Notes under the pieces: generated by a model | Seen by the model: only the letters and a program-made list of their open reading frames with translations | What the model was told of the DNA's origin: nothing | Databases searched by the model: none | Shown here: positions 36,314-45,110 of the stretch, piece after piece | Layout of the letters: each line of letters starts with the position of its first letter | How positions within the stretch are numbered: position 1 is the stretch's first letter | Made by a program: the position numbers and the translations under genes | Assembly: GCA_900766245.1 (NCBI GenBank) | Contig: CAAFUR010000035.1 | Coordinates: 46,106-110,105 of the forward strand | Length of the DNA stretch: 64,000 bases | From: Veillonellaceae bacterium | Lineage (GTDB): Bacteria; Bacillota; Negativicutes; Veillonellales; Veillonellaceae | Reading direction: 5' to 3'

Positions 36314-37192
36314 TCACTCTATAAGTTTAATTAACTTATTAAATATAGAAGACGACTTCACCGTGCCATTTTTTTCTAATTCCACCTCAATAGTTTCAGT
36401 TTTTCTAAAAAAATCACTATCAATTGGGCCTCGAAAATCATCCTGAGCCGTATGAATTCGTATTCTAGTTATGTTACTACCTTCAGACTTTATATTATTA
36501 AACAGCCGATTGCAAGTGCGTTTCAATACACCTTCTTTAGGTACTGACTTCAGTTTTAGAATAACTTCATCTTTTATAAAGCAATCTTCTTCTAACGACA
36601 AGCCAAGAAATTCATCTCCTATATTTTTCTTGTATGTAAATATCTCAACCCCTTTTATTTCCCCTGCTTCTTTTAGCGCCATTAAAAACTCTTTTCCTGG
36701 AACACTAGTGTACTGAACAATATACTTACGCTTTTCCTGCTTAGATTCATAATAACGCTTTGAAAATTCATTAAAATACTTAACAATTTTGGATATACCA
36801 ACTCCATTTCTCCGTTCTTCTAAAACTAGATATGCTTCATTTAAATCTAACCTAATAACTAAATGCGTTTTTTCTGATTCTCCCTCATACTCATTCTTGG
36901 ACGTTGCTCTTTCTGTACCATCTATACTATTTAAATATGGTGGAAAATGTCCAAACTTACATGATTTAAACATAATTAATAACTTATTATTTTCCATAAT
37001 ATATTTATCTAAAAAGTATGTTTTACGCTCTTTTTCCAAGTTTAAAAGTCTATCTACAATCGGTAGAGATATAATATAATTAATAATATCTAACAAAACA
37101 CTTTGATCAAATGTATTTCTATTATTATTTTTCTGACGATAGTTTTTAAAATCAACACTATAAAATCCAACTTTTCTATGTTCAGAACTCAT
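36314..37192 (-). CDS. Cytoplasmic protein of unknown family, candidate RexA-like sensor
   Basis: 292 residues from the ATG at 37192 (MSSEHRKVGFYSVDFKNYRQ), with AAAGG 8 bases upstream; 16 codons further upstream the frame is open but unsupported. No signal or membrane helix. N-terminal part has FYSVDFKNYR and DQSVLLDIINYI; the middle and C-terminal parts alternate strand and helix (VPGKEFLMALKEAGEIKGVE). RexA of lambda (279 residues) shares the size, the FYATYRS start, and a repression-loop region with similar VFGDILKVLGATDIEG. Resemblance is weak at residue level. It could also be another DUF paired with a membrane effector. Confidence 0.6.
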   Translation of the reverse strand: MSSEHRKVGFYSVDFKNYRQKNNNRNTFDQSVLLDIINYIISLPIVDRLLNLEKERKTYFLDKYIMENNKLLIMFKSCKFGHFPPYLNSIDGTERATSKNEYEGESEKTHLVIRLDLNEAYLVLEERRNGVGISKIVKYFNEFSKRYYESKQEKRKYIVQYTSVPGKEFLMALKEAGEIKGVEIFTYKKNIGDEFLGLSLEEDCFIKDEVILKLKSVPKEGVLKRTCNRLFNNIKSEGSNITRIRIHTAQDDFRGPIDSDFFRKTETIEVELEKNGTVKSSSIFNKLIKLIE

Positions 37193-37329
37193 TTCTGTAA
37201 CCTTTCTAATGCAATAAACTTTATTACTAATATAAAACATTAAATACCAAAACTTTAATTTCTCATAAATTGTAAGTAGAATTTAAACACTATGATGTAA
37301 ATAATTTAGCATCTCATAATCAAGTTGAA

Positions 37330-38026
37330 AGAAGGTTAACATAACAGCTTTGACATTTCCTCTGGTTCTTTGTATCCAAGAATCTTTCTTGGCAACTAGT
37401 TTATCTAATAGCGTACAACTTCAAGAGTTTCTATAAAAAAAATACTTAATACTTTACCTTTTGATATAAATCGTCTTAATAATACCCTATAGTGTTCATT
37501 TATACTCCTTTGCCAAGATGAGTTAGGGTGAGCAAAATAGTCCGAACAGATTATTCTACAACCTTCTGTAAGATTGGCAATCTAACTGCCATTATCTGAG
37601 GTAATGCACACATAAGTTTTTTTTACAAATCATTATGTCTGAAGTAAATAGCTTTTTTTGCGATGGTCTATACCTATACAAGTACTAAAGCTACTTGGAA
37701 GGTCTTGAATCTTGTATTGTACCCACTCTAGAAATGCACTAGTATTATTAATTTTCATGCGAAAAAACAATCTTCTCTACTTCTTTCACTTGCTAGTTGT
37801 CCCGCTTCTGCAAAATAAAGGCTGACTAGTTTATCTTTCTGTATCTAGTAGACTGTACCACGGTTTATTTCATCTTAAATAGTGGTTCTAAACCATTATA
37901 GATTAGCAGCAATAATAGATATTGATGCTCCTTGTAGCAATCGTTTTCAATATAAAATCCATCTTCTAAGGAAATATATTTATTTGTCCATCTTTCTGTA
38001 TTATGATTATGATTAGTATAGTCCAT
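37330..38026 (-). pseudogene. Decayed IS30-family transposase
   Basis: The minus strand still shows IS30 transposase pieces in shifting frames and with internal stops: an N-terminus MDYTNHNHNTERWTNKYISL, a helix-turn-helix part LQGASISIIAANL*WFRTTI, CIGIDHRKKSY-like DDE start, YFAHPNSSWQRSINEHY followed by LLRRFISKGK (normal form YFAHPYSSWERGTNE...), and a C-terminal INWLPRKILGYKEPEE. At least three frameshifts and several stops are seen. No active copy is in the window. The 37193-37329 stretch before it carries the upstream region of the RexA-like gene. Confidence 0.85.
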
Positions 38027-38088
38027 AGTGATTACCTCGTGATATCTTGTAGTTTGTCACTAGAATCATACCACGAAATCACTATGGA
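38022..38088. repeat. Inverted repeat at the start of the IS30 remnant
   Basis: TCCATAGTGATTACCTCGTG (38022-38041) and CACGAAATCACTATGGA (38072-38088) form a long stem that includes the old transposase start. It may be part of the element's terminal region or a translation-blocking hairpin. The 38089-38205 stretch beyond it holds no gene. Confidence 0.65.
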
Positions 38089-38205
38089 TTTTATATATTC
38101 TATTGTTCAATTTCAGTATACAATTAACCAAATATAACTCTAGTTCTCAATATCACAAATAATCTATTATCTCTAGTTTCTAATAAGTATGGAGTACTCT
38201 CTGTT

Positions 38206-38973
38206 TTAGTAATTTAATGTTTCACGGTGTTTAAAAAACATTTTTTTTATCCTCTTTATTTGAGCTCTTACTTTCTCTGTAAATGGTAATTTACTGTATA
38301 ACTCTTTATAAGCCTTATTTTTTAATTGTGTACGGTTATGTACTGTATAACGACCGTCTCCAATATTCGATGATAATTCTTCAGCCTGTACTACAAGCGC
38401 TTTATTTAAACAAAATAGATCTAAGGATCCCAACCAGTAATAAAACTTAAATGCATCTATTTCAAATCTAATAGGTGTTTGAACTTTTAAAATATTTTCC
38501 GCTCCTGCTCTATTAATAATATAACCATGCATACAAAATAGATTTCTTGCAGTGTATATTGAAAGATTATCTGTAACCTCATACACTTTATCGGCATGAT
38601 AGATACTCTTTTGCAACACTACAACAGCTGGTCTTGTCATATGGTTAACTATATCCATAATCTTTTCAATAGTTTCTAACGTACACTCATCTGAAAATTT
38701 AATATCATCCTCAAATATAGCTATCGAGTTTTCATTTGTTCGTAAAAACTCTTCATATACTTTCTTATGACTTAAGGCACAACCTACTTCACCTTTTGAT
38801 AAAAATGTATTTGCTATCGTATGTGCATACACTTCTTTATCATTCATTCTTGTGGCCATAATGGCATCTGTGAAATTAGGTTCTTCAATCCCAATCTTGT
38901 CAAACTCATTATACACTAACTTTCGACGTTCCTTATTATCCCTATCGGATATAACTGTGTAGTTTATCATCAT
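38206..38973 (-). CDS. Glycosyltransferase family 25 (LOS biosynthesis)
   Basis: 255 residues. Features of the LgtB/Lex1 group: YTVISDRDNKERRKLVYNEFD near the N-terminus, GCALSHKKVYEEFL, and the metal-binding FEDDI. Members add galactose or related sugars to lipooligosaccharide in the cytoplasm. Two adjacent ATGs (38973 and 38970); AGGAG spacing favours the second. It is the first LOS gene beyond the IS30 remnant and reads in the same direction as the other transferases (gap 36 bases). Confidence 0.85.
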   Translation of the reverse strand: MMINYTVISDRDNKERRKLVYNEFDKIGIEEPNFTDAIMATRMNDKEVYAHTIANTFLSKGEVGCALSHKKVYEEFLRTNENSIAIFEDDIKFSDECTLETIEKIMDIVNHMTRPAVVVLQKSIYHADKVYEVTDNLSIYTARNLFCMHGYIINRAGAENILKVQTPIRFEIDAFKFYYWLGSLDLFCLNKALVVQAEELSSNIGDGRYTVHNRTQLKNKAYKELYSKLPFTEKVRAQIKRIKKMFFKHRETLNY

Positions 38974-39009
38974 TCTCTCCTATTTTATTTACATTACTTT
39001 TCAATAGAA

Positions 39010-40134
39010 TTATCCTTCTAAAATTTGCTGAATCAAGTGTTTTCCACTATATTTTTGATTTGCAGCTATTAATCCCTCACTAAAAGCTTCTGGATAATTA
39101 TGAATAGCATGTACAAACTCCTCTAACCCTTTTACAATTGTTTCTTTAGATGTCAAATCTAACGTGTGTCCAATATGATAATTTTCTAACACTTCAGGGT
39201 TAATTTCTTCAGATACTAAGACTGGTTTATTAAATCCTATAGCTGTAAATAAAATTGCACTACATTGATATCGATATCGTTTTGCTCCATACGGCAATAA
39301 CAAGGCATCGACATTAATCAATTGCTCATCCCATTCTTTCCCAATTAAGTTTTTATGTAAGAACCGAATATTATCGTATGCACCATATTCATGCATCATA
39401 GACTCAAATAATTCTGAGTCAATCGGTGTAACCGTTGCTCCTTGCACTAGTAAATTAACAGGACAATCAAATTTAGCCTCTATGAAAGCATCTAAAAACT
39501 GATTCAACTGTTTTTCTTTTCTAAATTGTCCAAAAAAACCTATTGTTAATGGCTCATCACTATTAGTTCTTACTACACCTTCTTTAGGCGTATACACTGG
39601 AGGAACAACAGATGTAATATTTTTCTTATTTCCATCATTATATTCATCTCTAAATGTCAAAACTTTTAAATAAATATTTTCGTAGGGCTCACACTGTTTT
39701 GCTTGTAGTTCAAATCGTGATCGCTCTTTTTCCATAATTCCATGAAATAGCATAATAATAGGAACAGGAGAGTTTTTTAATTGAGTACGAATAATAGACC
39801 TAGCAAATCTAAAGCTCGCCGTAGGGATAATTAGAGCATCACATTTGCCATCTAGTATTTTTTTATATGCAGAATTAAACCAAGCTTTTCGTCTTTTCTC
39901 TCGAAGCAAGGACAGCCACATACGTTTCCAACGACTTACTCCTGCGTAGGAAATCGCTTCACCGCCCTCTAGATATTCTATGTCTACTCCATAATTAACT
40001 TTAAATGGAAAGTTTTCTGGAACAAAAAACACTGGTTCATGACCTTGCTTTTTTAACTCCTCAACTAAAATTCTATCAAATTCTACTTCATGCCCTGCCG
40101 GCATAACTATACTCTCTAATATAGCTACTCTCAT
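39010..40134 (-). CDS. Glycosyltransferase, GT-B fold
   Basis: About 374 residues. C-terminal GT4-like features: LTIGFFGQFRKEKQLNQFLD, INVDALLLPYGAKRYRYQCS, LFTAIGFNKPVLVSEEINPE, and a HxGH-like N-terminal MPAGHEVEFDRIL. Acceptor and donor unknown. I chose ATG at 40134 (MRVAILES) with GGAG 6 bases upstream, over the ATG at 40146. Part of the LOS cluster, 30 bases after the next gene. Confidence 0.8.
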   Translation of the reverse strand: MRVAILESIVMPAGHEVEFDRILVEELKKQGHEPVFFVPENFPFKVNYGVDIEYLEGGEAISYAGVSRWKRMWLSLLREKRRKAWFNSAYKKILDGKCDALIIPTASFRFARSIIRTQLKNSPVPIIMLFHGIMEKERSRFELQAKQCEPYENIYLKVLTFRDEYNDGNKKNITSVVPPVYTPKEGVVRTNSDEPLTIGFFGQFRKEKQLNQFLDAFIEAKFDCPVNLLVQGATVTPIDSELFESMMHEYGAYDNIRFLHKNLIGKEWDEQLINVDALLLPYGAKRYRYQCSAILFTAIGFNKPVLVSEEINPEVLENYHIGHTLDLTSKETIVKGLEEFVHAIHNYPEAFSEGLIAANQKYSGKHLIQQILEG

Positions 40135-40164
40135 TCGTGTCTCCATTAATTTTCTTACATCTTC

Positions 40165-40920
40165 TTACAACTTACCATTCGATTTCAGTAAGTAATATAA
40201 TTTTACATATTTTGTCATCGTATAAAAGTAATGATTAATAGATAAAATAAACCCTATTTTTCCATCTAAAAATCCACGATCCAATATATACATTTTAAAG
40301 AATGCCCACATTGGTCGTAACATAATATCTCTTACAAAAGAGCACGATTTTCCTTCATCTTTATAACGATTAGCTGCTAATGTCGTATAGTTATTAAACT
40401 TATTAAAATATTGTTGCCAATTGTCATAAGTATAATGATATAAAGCACCTTGTAGCTTTTCTTCAGAATAAGCGCTACTAATTTTTTCGTGCACATAACC
40501 TGTAATGGTAATTCCGTCTTTTGGCAATAATCTAAGAACTCTATCAGGTCTCAATACACCATGCGTCGCTTTATTATGATGAAACACATTATGCCGTTCT
40601 ATGAGATATGCTCGTTTTTCTTTTTGTGCTACCACTTTTAAAATTTCTTTATTTAAATCTTCAGATACTCTTTCATCTGCATCAATAAAGAGCACCCATT
40701 CAAATGCAGCTTGTTCAATAGCAAATAATCTTTGTTGGGCCCAATTATTATGTAATGGATGTGATATAACCTTGGCTCCTAGCCTTTCAGCTATAGCCAC
40801 CGTTTCATCGGTACTACCATCATCGATGACTAATATTTCATCAGCACATTGAATACTATTAATACAATCACCTATATTTCTTTCTTCATTTTTTGTCAAA
40901 ATAATGGCTGTTACACTCAT
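40165..40920 (-). CDS. Glycosyltransferase family 2, WaaE/KdtX-like
   Basis: 251 residues. GT2 hallmarks SVTAIILTKNEERNIGDCIN, ILVIDDGSTDETV, VLFIDADERVSEDL. The compact form with RHNVFHHNK and YVHEKI matches the WaaE/KdtX group that adds beta-1,4-glucose to LOS inner-core heptose. That fits with the heptose operon in this window, but the exact linkage is not shown. Confidence 0.82.
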   Translation of the reverse strand: MSVTAIILTKNEERNIGDCINSIQCADEILVIDDGSTDETVAIAERLGAKVISHPLHNNWAQQRLFAIEQAAFEWVLFIDADERVSEDLNKEILKVVAQKEKRAYLIERHNVFHHNKATHGVLRPDRVLRLLPKDGITITGYVHEKISSAYSEEKLQGALYHYTYDNWQQYFNKFNNYTTLAANRYKDEGKSCSFVRDIMLRPMWAFFKMYILDRGFLDGKIGFILSINHYFYTMTKYVKLYYLLKSNGKL

Positions 40921-40972
40921 ATACGTCCCTTTATTTTTTCTAAATTACTATATCAGATTCACAATAATAGTA

Positions 40973-41950
40973 TTATTTAATTTCTTTACTCCATTTAGAT
41001 AGCTTGGAAAACGCTATAAACCCAGCAATACAATAGTTATACAGCCACCATAATATGCGTTCTTTTTTTCTAATACTATTCCATGCTACTGTGTCTAGTA
41101 TGGCTTCAGCTAACCATTGTTTGGTATCTTTATATTCTTCTTCATACTCTGTAATCATATCCGTATTAGAATAAAACACCGTTAATAAAGATATAGCATT
41201 TTTTATAATTTCACCATAGATATAATGCAGTTCTTCATTATATCCATATTGTTTTGCGAAGGCAATTTTTTCATGGTTCAAATACAAGCTATCATATTTG
41301 GGTTTTACTCTAAATGATCGTTGTGTAATAGAGTTTTCTCGTTTTATGTAATGATAAAATTGATAATCCACCCATCCCACGTTTTTACACTCATTAAAGA
41401 TTTTATACAAAGTACCTAAATCTTCAAAGACTCTACCTTCTGGGAAATGAACTTTTTCCAATAACTCTTTTTTGTAAATTTTGCCCCAAGCACTAACATT
41501 ATCATCCCGTAATCCCATAGAAACTGCCGTATGATGGTCATACAATTTTAGTGCACCACTTCCAATAGATTCTATTATTTCTTTACGTGTACTACTACAA
41601 GAAATAATATCTAAATCATGTTCTTCCATATGCGGAATCATAGTTGCAAACATATTTTGATGAATAAAATCATCACTATCAATAAATGTCACTAGATCAG
41701 CATGAGCATGTTCCACACCTACATTTCTTGCCTTACTAAGTCCACCATTTTCCTGGCTAATAATCCGAATTCGCTTATCTTTTTTCTCATATTCTCTACA
41801 AATATCTACTGAGGAGTCGGTACCTCCATCATCCACCAATATAATATCTAAATTTGTATAGGTTTGAGCTAGAACTGAATCTAAACACTGCCCTATGTAT
41901 TTTTCTACTTGATATACTGGTATAATTACCGACAATAACGGCTCTGACAT
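40973..41950 (-). CDS. Glycosyltransferase family 2
   Basis: 325 residues. LSVIIPVYQVEKYIGQCLDSVLAQTYTNLDIILVDDGGTDSS-type N-terminus, GGLSKARNVGVEHA, TFIDSDDF and C-terminal amphipathic helices (LWWLYNYCIAG). Probably adds a sugar to LOS or O-antigen from a nucleotide-sugar donor at the inner membrane. It lies between the WaaE-like gene and rfbB with gaps of 52 and 64 bases. Confidence 0.88.
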   Translation of the reverse strand: MSEPLLSVIIPVYQVEKYIGQCLDSVLAQTYTNLDIILVDDGGTDSSVDICREYEKKDKRIRIISQENGGLSKARNVGVEHAHADLVTFIDSDDFIHQNMFATMIPHMEEHDLDIISCSSTRKEIIESIGSGALKLYDHHTAVSMGLRDDNVSAWGKIYKKELLEKVHFPEGRVFEDLGTLYKIFNECKNVGWVDYQFYHYIKRENSITQRSFRVKPKYDSLYLNHEKIAFAKQYGYNEELHYIYGEIIKNAISLLTVFYSNTDMITEYEEEYKDTKQWLAEAILDTVAWNSIRKKERILWWLYNYCIAGFIAFSKLSKWSKEIK

Positions 41951-42014
41951 ATTTCCTCCGTAATATCTAATACGTACTATATATAGTTAATGGACTTAAT
42001 CTCTAAATACCATG

Positions 42015-42968
42015 CTAACTTTTAAAGAGATCCCTATACCACTCCACAATCCCTTGTAAAGTCTCTTCCATAGTATATTCTGGTTGCCATCCTAATGTTT
42101 CCAGCTTACTGCTATCTATAGCATATCGCAAATCATGGCCCAATCGGTCTGGTACATACGTAATTAATTCATAAGGTTTTCCCAACACGTCTAGAATTTG
42201 TTTTACTAACTTGATATTAGGAATCTCTTCACCAGCCCCTATATTATACACCTCTCCCACTTTACCTTTTTCTAGGATACAATCAATAGCTCTACAATGG
42301 TCTAATACATGAATCCAATCTCGTACATTCAATCCATCGCCATAAACTGGCAACGGCGTATCCTGCAAAGCTCGTTGTATCATAAGGGGAATCAATTTTT
42401 CCGGATACTGATGCGTTCCATAATTATTAGAACATCTAGATATTGTCACTGGCAATCCGTAGGTTTTATGATAACTCAACACTAACAAATCAGAAGATGC
42501 TTTCGAAGCTGCATAAGGGCTAGTAGGCATTAATAGATTTTGTTCCGTAAATGGATTCCCGCCTTGCAGAGGTAATGTACCATACACTTCATCAGTAGAT
42601 ACATGATGAAACCGTTGTATGCCATGTCGTAAACAAGCATCTAATAAGATTCCTGTTCCAATAACATTCGTCTCTAAAAACACTTGTGGTCCTACAATAC
42701 TTCGGTCTACATGGGTCTCCGCCGCAAAATGTACTACAATATTTGGCTTATAGGTAGCAAACAAAGTGTCTACAAAGTCAGTATCTCGAATATTTCCTTC
42801 TACTATAGTAAACCATGAATGATTCAAGAAATCTACTATATTGTTCTTATTCCCTGCATAGGTTAAGGCGTCTAAGCATATAAAGGAATCGTTTGCATAG
42901 ATGTCCATCATGTATCGTAAGAAGTGGCTACCTATAAAGCCACAGCCACCTGTTACTAAAATATTCAT
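42015..42968 (-). CDS. rfbB: dTDP-glucose 4,6-dehydratase
   Basis: 317 residues. NILVTGGCGFIGSHFLRYMM, HVSTDEVYGTLP (catalytic Thr-Asp-Glu), SPYAASKASSDLLV (YxxxK) and SRCSNNYGTHQYPEKLIP are standard for RmlB. It converts dTDP-glucose to the 4-keto-6-deoxy sugar for rhamnose or amino sugars. rmlA, rmlC and rmlD are not nearby, so they must be elsewhere or the product feeds another route. Confidence 0.93.
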   Translation of the reverse strand: MNILVTGGCGFIGSHFLRYMMDIYANDSFICLDALTYAGNKNNIVDFLNHSWFTIVEGNIRDTDFVDTLFATYKPNIVVHFAAETHVDRSIVGPQVFLETNVIGTGILLDACLRHGIQRFHHVSTDEVYGTLPLQGGNPFTEQNLLMPTSPYAASKASSDLLVLSYHKTYGLPVTISRCSNNYGTHQYPEKLIPLMIQRALQDTPLPVYGDGLNVRDWIHVLDHCRAIDCILEKGKVGEVYNIGAGEEIPNIKLVKQILDVLGKPYELITYVPDRLGHDLRYAIDSSKLETLGWQPEYTMEETLQGIVEWYRDLFKS

Positions 42969-42998
42969 ATTCTCTATGCACTCCTATACAAAAAGAAA

Positions 42999-44954
42999 CT
43001 ACTCCACCGTATTACCGCGAACAATCCGCCACACGCTAATGGTCCGCAATGCTTTAATATACTTCGCATACTCTTCTGGCATGGATGCCCCTTGTTCATG
43101 GATACCACTATTGTCAACATACAATCGATGGTTAAAGCCCATCTTAGGCGATGTAAACAAGCTTGGCATTAAACTCATATAGGTATCGCCCTTACGACCT
43201 ACTAGTTCTGCCAAGGTAGGATTAATTTGTAGAGCACTACCAAAGCTACTTTCACGGAGCCAACTAGGGTTTACACCTTGTCCATAGACGATAAAAGGAA
43301 TAGCCGAGAAAGTTGGAATATCCACTTGGGTAGCAAAACTAAAACGTTCAGAGTGATCCCCTGTAATCAAGGTTAACATCGTAGGATCTATCGCTTCTAC
43401 CTCACGAATCATGTTACCCATTGTCATATCTGCATACCAGAAATGGCCGATTTCGTTCACCGTTTTGTCATCCTTTTTGATAGAGTCATCGCCTTTACCA
43501 ATTACCTTTGACGCATCAAAACCAGCTTTTGCTAAATCTACCGAATACGGAGGATGATTAGAGGATGTCATAATAAAGTGGAATACTTTTTCACCTGGTT
43601 GTTCCCCTTTTACATAATTGGTAATCGCCTTAAACAAATCTCCATCGGGAGCGCCCCAAGCATTGCCACCTTCATAGGGAAAGCTCGTAGCACCGTGAAA
43701 CTCATCAAAACCTTGTGCTAAAGCAAATCGTTCCACATCTTGCCAAGTCCCAAATCCACCATACCAGAACACCGTTTTATATCCAAAATGTTTCATCATT
43801 TGTGCAATACCAGTGCCATACTTCGATTTATAGGACTGCCCTTCATAGTTCGGATATAAACCAGCATCAGCTAAGCCTGTGACAAATCCATTAATAGCTG
43901 GCATAGTGCCCGTACCATGAGCTAGCATATATTTCGTGTGCATCGCTTTTGGCGAACTCTGAATTGCCTTGCCTTCTTGTACAATGTAAGTACCTAACTC
44001 TTCATAGTTTGGCAAGAACGGCCACAAACCATAGCTTTCACCTAACACAAAGATAACATTATGCGGCTGAGTAGGTAATTTTTCTTCTGTAATGGTCCGT
44101 GTGAAAGCTTCATCAATGGTAGCAGCCTGTGGATTTCCTCCCACAGATTGGATCACATCTTTGAGCTCAGCCCCTGTGATAGTAATTTTCTTCGCTTGTT
44201 TAGACCGTTCATAAATGGTAGACACTCGTTTCAAGGCTTGTCCATCATCTAAAATCGCTTCATTTAATAGATTAGACTTCGTCCGTGCTGCATTTTCCCA
44301 ATGGATGGAACCATTATAGGTAAAAGCTCCGCCAAAACGTAATCCTATCCCCACTGCAACTACTAAGAAAATAGACCCTAATACTGTGGCAATTTGTTTA
44401 GCCTTACCACTTACTTCTATATTCCATGTATGGTTGGTATACACTTTCATAAAGACATAAACCATAACAGCACAGAAGACAATCGCTAAGGGCAAGCGCC
44501 AAAGCAATCCATATTCAGAAATCCCGGTTTGCAACGTAGCTCCAATATCGTCATGAGCTCCGTTAATAATCATAGCATTAAAGCTAGCATGGAAGATTGT
44601 AAAGTAAGGAATACGTAAGCAAAATAAAAACGTAAATATAGCGGTACTAATTCCATACATCCATCGACGTATTGCCCAAGGTGAATACCATTTACACCCT
44701 TCTCTACATAGAACACCGGGTAGCGTGGAAAATAAAAAACTGAGTAATACAATAGCACCCGCCGTTTTTAAACTAATACGAAACCCCAGCCATAGTGCCT
44801 CGAGAATATCCCCTAAACTAACCTCCCCTAATTGATCTTGAAAGAGTGCAATAAAGGCAATCCGAAACACCATGAATAGTGCGGAAAACCAAAGTAATCC
44901 TTTTACATCTAACTGTAGTCCATGTATCCAGTTAGTTAGCTTTGTATGTCCCAT
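42999..44954 (-). CDS. LTA-synthase-like phosphoglycerol/phosphoethanolamine transferase
   Basis: 651 residues. Five N-terminal membrane helices (to about residue 220) and a periplasmic sulfatase/alkaline-phosphatase-type domain: FVLGESYGLWPF (metal Glu), GTGTMPAINGF (nucleophile Thr), and LTLITGDHSERFS (metal Asp-His). This is the LtaS architecture, which moves phosphoglycerol from phosphatidylglycerol. Lipoteichoic acid is not expected in a diderm, so a likely target is LOS or another glycolipid. It sits at the head of the LOS cluster. Confidence 0.88.
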   Translation of the reverse strand: MGHTKLTNWIHGLQLDVKGLLWFSALFMVFRIAFIALFQDQLGEVSLGDILEALWLGFRISLKTAGAIVLLSFLFSTLPGVLCREGCKWYSPWAIRRWMYGISTAIFTFLFCLRIPYFTIFHASFNAMIINGAHDDIGATLQTGISEYGLLWRLPLAIVFCAVMVYVFMKVYTNHTWNIEVSGKAKQIATVLGSIFLVVAVGIGLRFGGAFTYNGSIHWENAARTKSNLLNEAILDDGQALKRVSTIYERSKQAKKITITGAELKDVIQSVGGNPQAATIDEAFTRTITEEKLPTQPHNVIFVLGESYGLWPFLPNYEELGTYIVQEGKAIQSSPKAMHTKYMLAHGTGTMPAINGFVTGLADAGLYPNYEGQSYKSKYGTGIAQMMKHFGYKTVFWYGGFGTWQDVERFALAQGFDEFHGATSFPYEGGNAWGAPDGDLFKAITNYVKGEQPGEKVFHFIMTSSNHPPYSVDLAKAGFDASKVIGKGDDSIKKDDKTVNEIGHFWYADMTMGNMIREVEAIDPTMLTLITGDHSERFSFATQVDIPTFSAIPFIVYGQGVNPSWLRESSFGSALQINPTLAELVGRKGDTYMSLMPSLFTSPKMGFNHRLYVDNSGIHEQGASMPEEYAKYIKALRTISVWRIVRGNTVE

Positions 44955-45065
44955 GAGTCTATTCCCCTTGTTATGAATTATGTCGGTATCTATTTTTTCA
45001 AATTACCATCATCATTTCTCATCATTATATTTCATTATACTCCATATTCCCTTAACAATCAAAAA

Positions 45066-45097
45066 ATCGCATACCATGACGTATCATGATATGCGAT
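45066..45097 (-). terminator. Terminator after the CbiK-like gene
   Basis: Minus strand ATCGCATA...TATGCGAT followed by TTTTT, 14 bases after the stop at 45111. Confidence 0.85.
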
Positions 45098-45110
45098 AGT
45101 TCATACTGTC

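Noticed and set aside
37241..38205. Intact transposase or toxin gene in the gap
   Set aside because: Only frameshifted IS30 pieces are found; no frame of useful length is open.
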